NCBI GenBank assembly: GCA_021850325.1
Contig: JAJZMF010000010.1
Span: forward strand, 1 to 64,000
DNA length: 64,000 bases
Source: Actinomycetes bacterium
GTDB lineage: Bacteria; Actinomycetota; Acidimicrobiia; Acidimicrobiales; Palsa-688
Direction of reading: 5' to 3'
The notes under the pieces are model-generated. The model was not told where the DNA came from. It saw nothing but the letters and a program-made list of their open reading frames with translations, and ran no database searches. A program made the translations under genes and the position numbers. Numbering within the stretch: position 1 is the stretch's first letter; each line of letters starts with the position of its first letter. Below, piece after piece: positions 45,204 through 54,291 of the stretch.

Positions 45204-46580
45204 TCAGCCCTGGCCGGGCCCCCCCAGGGCGCCGTGCAGAGCGGCGACGAGGAGCTCCGCCATCGCACCGGCGTGGGCCTCGGAACGCGCCTCGACCATC
45301 ACCCTCACCAGCGGCTCCGTCCCGCTCGGGCGCAGGACGACGCGCCCGTCGGCCCCCAGCTCGGCCTCCGCCCTGGCGACGGCCTCCCAGACCTGTTCGG
45401 CCGAGCCCAGTGCGTCCCTGCGGGCGACCCTCACGTTGCGCAGGACCTGGGGGAAGCGCTGCATGGCGGAGGCGGCCAGCTCGTGCAGAGGGGCACCCCG
45501 ACGACGGGCCAGGTCCGCCAGGAGGAGGCCCGAGAGCACGCCGTCCCCCGTCGTGGCCAGTGAGCGGAAGACTATGTGGCCGCTCTGCTCGCCGCCCAGG
45601 CACCAGCCGTTGGCGTCCAGGGCCTCCAGGACGTAGCGGTCACCCACGCCCACGGTGTGCACCTTGACCCCGAGGTCCTCCATGGCCCTGTGGAAGCCCA
45701 GGTTGGTCATCACGGTGACCACGACGGTCCCGCCCGCCAGCACCCCCCGCTCATGCATGTCCGCCGCGAACAGGGCCAGTATCCGGTCGCCGTCCACGAC
45801 CTGGCCGTCAGCGGACACCGCTATGACCCGGTCCGCGTCGCCGTCAAAGGCGAGCCCCAGCTCGGCCCGGTTGGCCCGTACCGCTTCCACCAGCGCCGCC
45901 GGGTCGGTCGACCCGCACCTGCGGTTGATGTTCGTACCGTCCGGGCCCCGCCCCAGGACGGCGGCCAGCTCGGCGCCCGCCGCCCGGAACACATCCGGGG
46001 CGCTGCGGTGAGCCGCTCCGTTCGCGCAGTCGAGCACGACCCGCAGCCCTGCCAGGTCCCGGCCCTCCAGGCAGCTCACGAGGCGCTCCTCGTACCGGCG
46101 CAGAGCGTCGGGGCCCGATGAGAAGCAGCCGACATCAGAGCCCCGCCGGCCCGACCCGGCCCGGGCCCCCGGCCCGGCACCGAGGATGAGCTCCAGCTCC
46201 GCCTCCAGCATCTCCTCGGTGCGGTCGGGCAGCTTCAGCCCGCCCGGGAGGAAGAACTTGATGCCGTTGTCCTCATAGGGGTTGTGCGAGGCGGAGATGA
46301 CCGCCGCTGCGGCTCCTTCGTCCGCCGCCAGGTAGGCGACAGCGGGAGTCGGCACAACGCCGAGGTCCACCACGTCCACGCCCTCGGAGGCCAGGCCGGC
46401 CGAGAGGGCGGCCTGCAGCAGGGGCCCTGACCACCGCGTGTCCCGTCCGACCAGGAAGCGGCTGCGGCCCCGGCCGGCGCTCACGAGCACACGTGCCGCG
46501 GCCCGCCCAAGGGCCAAAGCGAGCTCAGGTGTCAGCTCGTCGTTTGCGGAACCACGGATACCGTCGGTCCCGAACCTCAT
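45204..46580 (-). CDS. glmM: Phosphoglucosamine mutase
   Basis: 458 residues. It converts glucosamine-6-P to glucosamine-1-P for UDP-GlcNAc. N-terminal FGTDGIRGSAN, active phosphoserine loop ISASHNPYEDNGIKFF, Mg loop AFDGDADRVIAV, sugar loop GGEQSGHIVF and phosphate loop LRPSGTEPLVRVM are all intact. ATG 46580 has a GAGG SD. It lies 34 nt after rpsI and 67 nt before glmS, so the substrate and product enzymes are adjacent. Confidence 0.97.
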   Translation of the reverse strand: MRFGTDGIRGSANDELTPELALALGRAAARVLVSAGRGRSRFLVGRDTRWSGPLLQAALSAGLASEGVDVVDLGVVPTPAVAYLAADEGAAAAVISASHNPYEDNGIKFFLPGGLKLPDRTEEMLEAELELILGAGPGARAGSGRRGSDVGCFSSGPDALRRYEERLVSCLEGRDLAGLRVVLDCANGAAHRSAPDVFRAAGAELAAVLGRGPDGTNINRRCGSTDPAALVEAVRANRAELGLAFDGDADRVIAVSADGQVVDGDRILALFAADMHERGVLAGGTVVVTVMTNLGFHRAMEDLGVKVHTVGVGDRYVLEALDANGWCLGGEQSGHIVFRSLATTGDGVLSGLLLADLARRRGAPLHELAASAMQRFPQVLRNVRVARRDALGSAEQVWEAVARAEAELGADGRVVLRPSGTEPLVRVMVEARSEAHAGAMAELLVAALHGALGGPGQG

Positions 46581-46614
46581 CGGCTACCTCGCTGCCGGAC
46601 GGTCCACCGCAGCG

Positions 46615-47007
46615 TCAGCGCTTGGAGTACTGAGGAGCCTTGCGGGCCTTCTTGAGCCCGTACTTCTTCTGCTCCTTCTCGCGGGGGTCACGGGTGAGGA
46701 AGCCGGCACGCTTGAGGGGGGCGCGCAGCTCCGGCTCGAGCTCGGCCAGTGCCCTCGCGATGCCGAGGCGCAGGGCGCCGGCCTGACCGGACACCCCACC
46801 CCCGTCCAGAGTGGCGTCGACCATGAACTCGCCGGCCTTGTCGACCACCCTCAAGGGCTCGGTCAGCACCATGCGGTGGGTCGCCGACGGGAAGTAGTCC
46901 TCCACCGGGCGGCCGTTGACCACGATCGCGCCGTCACCAGGACGGAGACGAACGCGCGCGATGGCGGCCTTACGCCTGCCTGTCGACTGGACTAGCGGTT
47001 TGGGCAC
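46615..47007 (-). CDS. rpsI: 30S ribosomal protein S9
   Basis: 130 residues, standard length. [17 protein letters not shown] near the N-terminus, [29 protein letters not shown] and the basic end [12 protein letters not shown] that reaches the P-site tRNA. GTG 47007 is preceded by GAGGAG about 9 nt upstream. It follows rplM by 77 nt, the usual rplM-rpsI pair. Confidence 0.98.
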   Translation of the reverse strand: MPKPLVQSTGRRKAAIARVRLRPGDGAIVVNGRPVEDYFPSATHRMVLTEPLRVVDKAGEFMVDATLDGGGVSGQAGALRLGIARALAELEPELRAPLKRAGFLTRDPREKEQKKYGLKKARKAPQYSKR

Positions 47008-47084
47008 TGCCGTCTTCTCCTCTTCGTGCCTTGCCTGTCAGGGGTTCGGGGCGACGCCCGGTCGAACCTGTCCTGGCCTGGTGC

Positions 47085-47537
47085 TCAGGCCACCCGGTGG
47101 GCCGAGTGGTCCAACGCCCAGGGCTTGGGGGACTGCCCAGCATGCTTGTGCTCGGGGCCGGCGTAGACCTTGAGCTTGCCGATCATCTGGCGGCCGAGGG
47201 GGCCCTTGGGGAGCATGCCCTTGACCGCGATACGGATGAGCTCCTCCGGGCGGTCGGCAAGGAGCTCGCTGTAGGAGCGGGCCTTGATGCCGCCGGGATA
47301 GCCCGAGTAGCGGTAGTGGAACTTCTTCTGGCCCTTGTCAGAGGACAGCACGGTCTTGGCCGCATTGACCACGACCACGTAGTCACCGGTGTCCATGTGG
47401 GGGGCGAAGGTAGCCTTGTGCTTGCCACGCAGCAACCGGGCCACCTCGGACGCGAGCCGGCCGAGAACGGCACCGTCGGCGTCGACCTGGTACCAGTCGT
47501 GCCCGACTTCGGAGGCTTTGGGAGAGTAAGTACGCAC
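47085..47537 (-). CDS. rplM: 50S ribosomal protein L13
   Basis: 150 residues. Family signatures: WYQVDADGAVLGRLASEVAR, GDYVVVVNAAK, and LPKGPLGRQMIGKLKVYAG. GTG 47537 begins MRTYSPK. A good -10 (TATGAT, 47547-47552) lies 9 nt upstream, so the leader is nearly absent. It starts the run of minus-strand genes towards alr. Confidence 0.98.
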   Translation of the reverse strand: MRTYSPKASEVGHDWYQVDADGAVLGRLASEVARLLRGKHKATFAPHMDTGDYVVVVNAAKTVLSSDKGQKKFHYRYSGYPGGIKARSYSELLADRPEELIRIAVKGMLPKGPLGRQMIGKLKVYAGPEHKHAGQSPKPWALDHSAHRVA

Positions 47538-47546
47538 GGGCCCACC

Positions 47547-47552
47547 ATCATA
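47547..47552 (-). promoter_or_regulatory. -10 element (TATGAT) of rplM-rpsI
   Basis: TATGAT ends 9 nt before GTG 47537, giving a leader of about 2 nt. No clear -35. The rest of 47553-47708 is GC-rich with no gene seen. Confidence 0.5.
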
Positions 47553-47708
47553 CCGGGCCTCTCCCGGCTTGGCCAGCCGGCCACGTCATGCCCCCCGGAG
47601 GCCTTCGCACAGGCACCTCGGGCGCCTCACCGCCCGGGCCCGGGCCACGGCGCCCCCAACGCGGAGGAGGGAGCCCGACGGCACGGGTTGAGCCACGGCG
47701 GCCCCGGT

Positions 47709-47738
47709 TTGTTAGGTGGGCCATGCCCGACCTAATTT
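47709..47738 (+). promoter_or_regulatory. Promoter of the cytochrome oxidase genes
   Basis: TTGTTA (47709-47714), 18-bp spacer, TAATTT (47733-47738), then 7 nt to GTG 47746: a leaderless start with a recognisable -35. Confidence 0.65.
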
Positions 47739-47745
47739 GATCGCA

Positions 47746-48509
47746 GTGCACGACCTGTTCGCCTCCGTAATCCGCTGGGGTTCCCCCAACGGGATCACGT
47801 CACAGTCCAAGAACCTGACGTTCCTCTGGTCGTTGACGTACTACATCGCCCTCCCCCTGGGCGCGATCGTCGTGGGCCTCATCCTCTGGTCCGCCATCCG
47901 CTACCGGGAGAAGCCCGGCCAGGAGCGCATCCCTCGCCAGGTCCAGTACCACATACCCCTCGAGGCCCTGTACACGGTCGTGCCGATCGTGCTCGTCGTC
48001 GTGCTGTTCGTCTTCGTTTACCGGGCCGAGAACCGCATCGACAACGTGAGCAAGGACCCGGCCCTGGTGGTGAGGGTGGACGCCTTCCAGTGGGGCTGGA
48101 AGTTCACCTACCCGACCGGCTACCAGGTGATCGGCAGCGTGGCCACCGAGCCCAGCATCAACAGCCCGGACCTGCCCGTGCTCACCCTGCCCGCGGGTGA
48201 GACGGTCCAGGTCAACCTGTTCAGCGACGACGTCAACCACTCGTTCTATGTCCCGGCCTTCCTGTTCAAGAGGGACGCCATCCAGGGCATCAACAACTCC
48301 TTCGACGTGAACATCGACCCCGGGGTCGCCGGTCAGCGCTTCATCGGTGAGTGCACCCAGTTCTGCGGGCTCTACCACCCCTACATGCGCTTCTGGCTGC
48401 AGGTGATGCCGAAGGCCCAGTTCGGGACGTGGCTGGCCACCCACCATGGCATCACGACCAACGCCAGTGCCGCGGTCGCCCCGCTGCCTAAGCATGGAGG
48501 TAGGACCAA

Positions 48510-48513
<4 letters not shown>
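47746..48513 (+). CDS. ctaC: Cytochrome c oxidase subunit II
   Basis: 255 residues. It carries the CuA centre that accepts electrons from cytochrome c. Two membrane helices (about 30-50 and 72-92) are followed by the periplasmic cupredoxin domain. CuA ligands: His165 (DVNHSFYVP), Cys203, Cys207, His211 and Met214 ([14 protein letters not shown]). GTG 47746 fits the leaderless promoter; an in-frame start at 47716 lies upstream of the -10 and is rejected. No fused cytochrome c domain. It overlaps ctaD by 4 nt (GTGA). Confidence 0.96.
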
Positions 48514-50338
<1,825 letters not shown>

Positions 50339-50342
<4 letters not shown>

Positions 50343-50728
50343 AGCACGAATGGCGGCTGGCCCTCGGGACGGCTGTGTTCCTGAGCGCGATCAGCCTCGT
50401 CTACTGGGTGTGGAGCGGCGAGTGGTCGGGCACCATCATGCTCGGCTTCGGAGGGGCTGCCTACGCCATCATGTTCGGCTTCCTGCTCCTGACGTTCCTG
50501 CGCCGCAAGGGCATCCCCCGCTCGGAGGACAGGCCTGACGCCACCCAGGAGGAGGGCGCAGGGGAGATCGGCTTCTTCCCTGCCAACAGCATCTGGCCGG
50601 CCGCGATGGGCCTGGGCGCCGTCTTCTTCGCCATAGGCCTGGCCTTCGGCAAGTGGTTCTGGATCATGGGCGCCATCCTGCTGGTCGGGGCCATCATCGG
50701 CTTCGCCGTGGAGGCCGAGTCCCGCTGA
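50339..50728 (+). CDS. ctaF: Cytochrome c oxidase subunit IV (actinobacterial CtaF)
   Basis: 129 residues. N- and C-terminal hairpins of two hydrophobic helices each are joined by a polar loop ([24 protein letters not shown]). The layout and the place after ctaD match CtaF, the small subunit of the actinobacterial cytochrome bc1-aa3 supercomplex. ATG 50339 overlaps the ctaD stop (ATGA). Its 3' end overlaps the convergent DUF167 gene by 35 bp. Confidence 0.92.
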
Positions 50729-51059
50729 GCTCGGCCGGGGCGCTCGGGCCCCCGGCCGCCCCGATGAGGGCCGCCCTCAGCCGGCTCTCGGCCTCGGCCA
50801 GAGAGATGCCCCTGACGACCACCCGCTTGTCCCGGCCCCGTTGACCGGCCACGAGGCCCACCTCGCGCCGGTTCACGCCCAGCACGTCGGCCACCAGGTC
50901 CAGGACAGCCCGGTTGGCCCTGCCCCCCTCGGGGACCTCGCGCACCCTGAGCTTGACCTTCCCGCCGAACAGACCGGACAGAGCCGTGGTCGGCGCCCCG
51001 GGCTGGACGTGCACGGCCAACGACACCCCGTCCGCCGTGGCGCTCAGAGCTCCCGACAC
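50694..51059 (-). CDS. DUF167 (YggU) family protein
   Basis: About 121 residues. The DUF167 core is clear: VHVQPGAPTTALSGLFGGK, LRVREVPEGGRANRAVLDLV and the C-terminal VAGQRGRDKRVVVRG. Function of the family is unknown; it is small, soluble and widely conserved. GTG 51059 is the most likely start because the frame further upstream overlaps the flavoprotein gene. It lies 43 nt after that gene's stop. The tail beyond about residue 90 is Ala/Pro/Arg-rich. Confidence 0.82.
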   Translation of the reverse strand: MSGALSATADGVSLAVHVQPGAPTTALSGLFGGKVKLRVREVPEGGRANRAVLDLVADVLGVNRREVGLVAGQRGRDKRVVVRGISLAEAESRLRAALIGAAGGPSAPAELSGTRPPRRSR

Positions 51060-51102
51060 CTCGTCGGAGGGGGCTTGCCCGCCCTGTGGCCCCTCGGCGC
51101 TC

Positions 51103-52470
51103 CTACTCTGCCGCGTCGGCCAGGGCCTCTGACAACGAGGGGTGGACCAGGCAGCTCTCAACCAGGTCGGCAACCTTGAGGCCGGCCGTGACGGCCAGGG
51201 CGATCACCGAGATGAGCTCTGCGGCCTGGTTGCCCACCACACAGCCACCGAGCACGACCCCCGTGGCCGGGTCCGAGATGATCTTCACGAAACCCCGGGG
51301 GTCGTCGTTGATCAGGGCCTTGGCCGAAGCACCGAAGGGCACCTTGGTCACCCTGATCTTCCGGCCGGTGGCAAAAGCCTCCGCCTCGGCCAGGCCGACG
51401 TCTGCGATCTCGGGCTCGGTGAAAACAGCCGAGGCAGCCTTGTCGTAGTCGATGTGACGGTGCTCGCGGGTGTGCAGGCCCATGATGTGCTCAGCCACCT
51501 TGCGGCCCTGCATCGATGCCACTGAGGACAGTGGCAGCTTGCCGCACACGTCCCCCGCGGCGTAGATGTGGGGCACGTTGGTCTGGCAGTGGTGGTTGAC
51601 GGTCACGTAGCCCCACTTGTCCACCGTCACTCCTGCCGCCTCCAGGCCGAGCCGGTCGGAGTTGGGGATGGAGCCCACGGCGATCAGCACGTGGCTCCCG
51701 GCCACCGTCCGCCCGTCGTCACAATGGACGACGATCCCCTGGGGCGTGCGCTCGACCCCCTCGGCACGGGCACCCTTGTACAGCTGGACCCCACGTCGGA
51801 GCAGCTCGTCCTCCAGAGCGGCGGCCACCTCCGCGTCCTTGTGCGGCAGGACGTGCTGGCGGCTGACGATGAGGCTCACCTTGGAACCGAGGGAGCTGAA
51901 CATGTGGACGAACTCGACGCCCGTCACGCCCGAGCCGACAACGACCAGGTGCTCGGGCACCTCGGGCGGTGGGTAGGCCTGACGCGTGGTGAGGACGCGC
52001 TCGCCGTCGGGCTCGGCCCACTCGGGCAGCCGTGGACGGCTCCCGGTCGCCACCACGATGGCGTCGGCTCTCAGCACCCCCTCGCCCCCGTCAGCCAGAC
52101 GGACCGCAACCGTGTGGGCGCCTGTCAGGCGGCCCTCTCCCCTCAGGGTGCGGACTCCCTGAGAGGCCAGAAGGTCTTCCACCGAGCCCTGGAGGCGGGA
52201 CGTGACCTGCTCGATCCGGCGCCGCAGCGCCGCCGCGTCGACCGAAGCGGCCTGGCTGCCCCCGCTGAGGCCGAGCCCGGCCATCCTCCTGGAGAAGCTG
52301 AGGGCACCGGCAGTGGCGATCATTGCCTTGGACGGGATGCAGTCCCAGAGGTGGGCGGCGCCGCCTACGACCTGGTCCTCCACCAGGGTCACCTCGGCGC
52401 CCAGGCTGGCAGCGCGGCTGGCCACCTGGTTGCCGGCCGGGCCGCCACCGACGACTACGACATGGGTCAC
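51103..52470 (-). CDS. Flavoprotein disulfide reductase family, LpdA-like, without the redox disulfide
   Basis: 455 residues. FAD-binding GGGPAGNQVASRAASLG, NAD(P)-binding VVVGSGVTGVEFVHMFSSLG, and IYAAGDVCGKLPLSSVA are those of lipoamide-dehydrogenase-like enzymes. The usual redox motif GGTCLNxGCIPSK reads GGAAHLWDCIPSK, so the first cysteine is gone and only Cys44 remains. This matches the mycobacterial LpdA (Rv3303c) type, which acts as an NAD(P)H-quinone reductase rather than on a disulfide. Unlike Rv3303c, as I recall it, the C-terminal HPSLSE His-Glu pair is kept. GTG 52470 lies 10 nt after pspA. Confidence 0.88.
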   Translation of the reverse strand: MTHVVVVGGGPAGNQVASRAASLGAEVTLVEDQVVGGAAHLWDCIPSKAMIATAGALSFSRRMAGLGLSGGSQAASVDAAALRRRIEQVTSRLQGSVEDLLASQGVRTLRGEGRLTGAHTVAVRLADGGEGVLRADAIVVATGSRPRLPEWAEPDGERVLTTRQAYPPPEVPEHLVVVGSGVTGVEFVHMFSSLGSKVSLIVSRQHVLPHKDAEVAAALEDELLRRGVQLYKGARAEGVERTPQGIVVHCDDGRTVAGSHVLIAVGSIPNSDRLGLEAAGVTVDKWGYVTVNHHCQTNVPHIYAAGDVCGKLPLSSVASMQGRKVAEHIMGLHTREHRHIDYDKAASAVFTEPEIADVGLAEAEAFATGRKIRVTKVPFGASAKALINDDPRGFVKIISDPATGVVLGGCVVGNQAAELISVIALAVTAGLKVADLVESCLVHPSLSEALADAAE

Positions 52471-52480
52471 CTGGGGCCGC

Positions 52481-53356
52481 TCAGCTCTCTGCCGGGGGCA
52501 CCGGTGCCTGCAGCCCCTCGACGGAGGCGCCTGCCCCGGGAGGCGCGGGCTGCACCGCCTCCTCCGCCTCCACAGTCGCCCTGTCGAGGACGCCCTGGGC
52601 ACCCCCCGGCAAGGCGGCCGAACTGCCCGGGCCCGCCGGCAGGCCCATTTGGGACCTCAGCATGTCGAGGCGCTGCTGTGCCTCGATGTTCACGCTCGCC
52701 TGCTCGATCTCCATCATGCGGCCTTCCACGCTCTGGCCGGCCAGCTCCGCCGTACCGAGCGCCTTGGCGTACTGCTGCTCGATCTTCTGGCGCACATCGT
52801 CGAAGGTGGGGACGTCCTGGCCCACCGTCTGGGACAGGCTGGCCATGGCCGTGTTGAGCTGCTGCTGCATCCGGGCCTGGTCGAGCTGGGAGAGCAGCTT
52901 CTGGCGCTCGGCGAGCTTCTGCTGCAGGGCGTTGGCGTTCTGCTGCACCGCAGCCTTTGCCTGCTGGGCCGCTTGAGTGGACTGGAGGTGCATCGTCTTC
53001 AGGTCGTCGACCCGCTTCTCGGTCGCGATCAGCCGGTTCGCGAAGGCCTCGGCGGTCTGGTTGTACTCGGTGGCCTTGGCGGCGTCCCCTCGGGCTGCGG
53101 CGTCGTTGGCCATCTGGAGGGCCTGGCGCGTAGAGGTGCTGATCTTCTCCAGCTCCTGCATCGACCGGTTGAGCTGGAGCTCGGTCTGCTTCTGGTTGGC
53201 GATGACGCTCGCCGCCTGCTCGACGAGCCGACGGTGCTGGTCCTGGGCCTCCGCCATGGCCTGCTCCAGTTGGACCTTGGGGTCGGCCGTCTCCTCCAGC
53301 CGGCCAGAGAGCTTCGCTACCAGGTACTTCCACCTGCGGCGTAGGACTTTCCACAT
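52481..53356 (-). CDS. pspA: PspA/IM30 membrane-stress protein
   Basis: 291 residues, almost wholly coiled coil (about 25-230), with the short amphipathic N-terminal helix (MWKVLRRRWKYLVAKLSG) that binds membranes in the PspA/Vipp1 family. The C-terminus is a Pro/Ala-rich tail. ATG 53356 is preferred over ATG 53365 because TAGCAT ends exactly 7 nt before it. It is likely co-transcribed with the flavoprotein gene 10 nt downstream. No PspBC or PspF is present, as expected for actinobacteria. Confidence 0.92.
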   Translation of the reverse strand: MWKVLRRRWKYLVAKLSGRLEETADPKVQLEQAMAEAQDQHRRLVEQAASVIANQKQTELQLNRSMQELEKISTSTRQALQMANDAAARGDAAKATEYNQTAEAFANRLIATEKRVDDLKTMHLQSTQAAQQAKAAVQQNANALQQKLAERQKLLSQLDQARMQQQLNTAMASLSQTVGQDVPTFDDVRQKIEQQYAKALGTAELAGQSVEGRMMEIEQASVNIEAQQRLDMLRSQMGLPAGPGSSAALPGGAQGVLDRATVEAEEAVQPAPPGAGASVEGLQAPVPPAES

Positions 53357-53363
53357 GCCTCGC

Positions 53364-53369
53364 ATGCTA
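53364..53369 (-). promoter_or_regulatory. Leaderless -10 (TAGCAT) for pspA
   Basis: TAGCAT on the minus strand, 7 nt, then ATG 53356. This decides between two nearby ATGs. Confidence 0.55.
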
Positions 53370-53389
53370 CGCCCGCGACCTCGCCGGGG

Positions 53390-54181
53390 CTACCCGGGCC
53401 CACCCGGGCCGCCGGGCCGGCTCTCCCGGCGCGCCTCGTCCATGGCGCTCACCAGTGAGCCGACGGCCGAAGTGAGGGCGTCCAGCGCTTCGGCGGCCGG
53501 GCCGGGCGACGCCAGCAGGCGCCCGCACATGGTCGCCAACTGCTCGAGCTCCTCCACCAGAGCGCTCAGTCGGCCCGACAGCTCGTCTGCTGCCTGCTGG
53601 GCACCGTGCAGGGACCGGAGCTCGGCCGCCAGTAGCTCCTCGCGCCCCTGCAGGGCCGTTCGGTCCGGCCTGGCACCGGCACCGGCACCGGCACCGGCAC
53701 CGAGGGCGCTCTGTACGTCCTCCAGCGCAGAGGCCACCTGCTGCAACCGGTCCCCGGGGGCCAGGGAGGCGCCCGTGCGGGCCATTCCCCACTGCTCCTC
53801 TACCGCCGCCGCAGCCATGGCGCCGGCCCGGGACACCTGGTCGGCCAGGGGACCGGGCGGGCAGTCCCGGGCGAACTGCTGGAGCTGCGCGCGTGCCCGA
53901 AGTGCTCTCGCCGTGAGGGACCGCCAGGGTTCGGGCACCGCCCATGGGTCCACCCGGGCCTCACGACGCAGGGCACGGCTGCGCCGGAGCGACCTTCGTC
54001 GCATGTAGGCCCAGCCCAGCCGGGCCCCGTAGGCGGCCACGCCCAGCGCCGCCGCCACCGGCAGGCCGAGATGAGCTGCCTCCCCCACCGCCACGCCGGC
54101 CCCTGCTGCGACGATGGCGCTCGGGGACGCTGCCGCCCGGGCCACGCTCGGTAGCCGGTTGTCGGGCCGCTTGTCCAGCAC
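53390..54181 (-). CDS. Hypothetical membrane/coiled-coil protein upstream of pspA
   Basis: 263 residues, no family recognised. An N-terminal hydrophobic hairpin (SAIVAAGAGVAVG ... LPVAAALGVAAYGARLGWAY) is followed by an Arg-rich stretch and a long helical, probably coiled-coil region (e.g. LEDVQSALG, ELSGRLSALVEELEQLATM), then a Gly/Pro tail. GTG 54181 has TAGCCT 7 nt upstream. It is 33 nt before pspA on the same strand, so a membrane partner of PspA is plausible but unproven. Confidence 0.72.
   Translation of the reverse strand: MLDKRPDNRLPSVARAAASPSAIVAAGAGVAVGEAAHLGLPVAAALGVAAYGARLGWAYMRRRSLRRSRALRREARVDPWAVPEPWRSLTARALRARAQLQQFARDCPPGPLADQVSRAGAMAAAAVEEQWGMARTGASLAPGDRLQQVASALEDVQSALGAGAGAGAGARPDRTALQGREELLAAELRSLHGAQQAADELSGRLSALVEELEQLATMCGRLLASPGPAAEALDALTSAVGSLVSAMDEARRESRPGGPGGPG
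53672..53701. repeat. (GGCACC)5 simple repeat
   Basis: Five perfect hexamers inside the gene at 53390-54181, encoding alternating Gly-Ala in frame. Copy number could vary by slippage without frameshift. Confidence 0.85.
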
Positions 54182-54188
54182 GGCCCCG

Positions 54189-54194
54189 AGGCTA
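54189..54194 (-). promoter_or_regulatory. Leaderless -10 (TAGCCT) for the coiled-coil gene
   Basis: TAGCCT on the minus strand, 7 nt, then GTG 54181. Confidence 0.5.
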
Positions 54195-54291
54195 GAGCGC
54201 CCCTGGCTGCCGCGGCCGCCACCCGGGCGGGCCCGGGCACCGTTTGCGTGACCGGCGTGCCGTGGTAGACAGGGCCGGTAGAGCAGTCCCG

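Noticed and set aside
47553-47708. Possible tRNA or small RNA in the rplM-coxB gap
   Set aside because: No cloverleaf or T-loop consensus could be found by eye; only GC-rich sequence.
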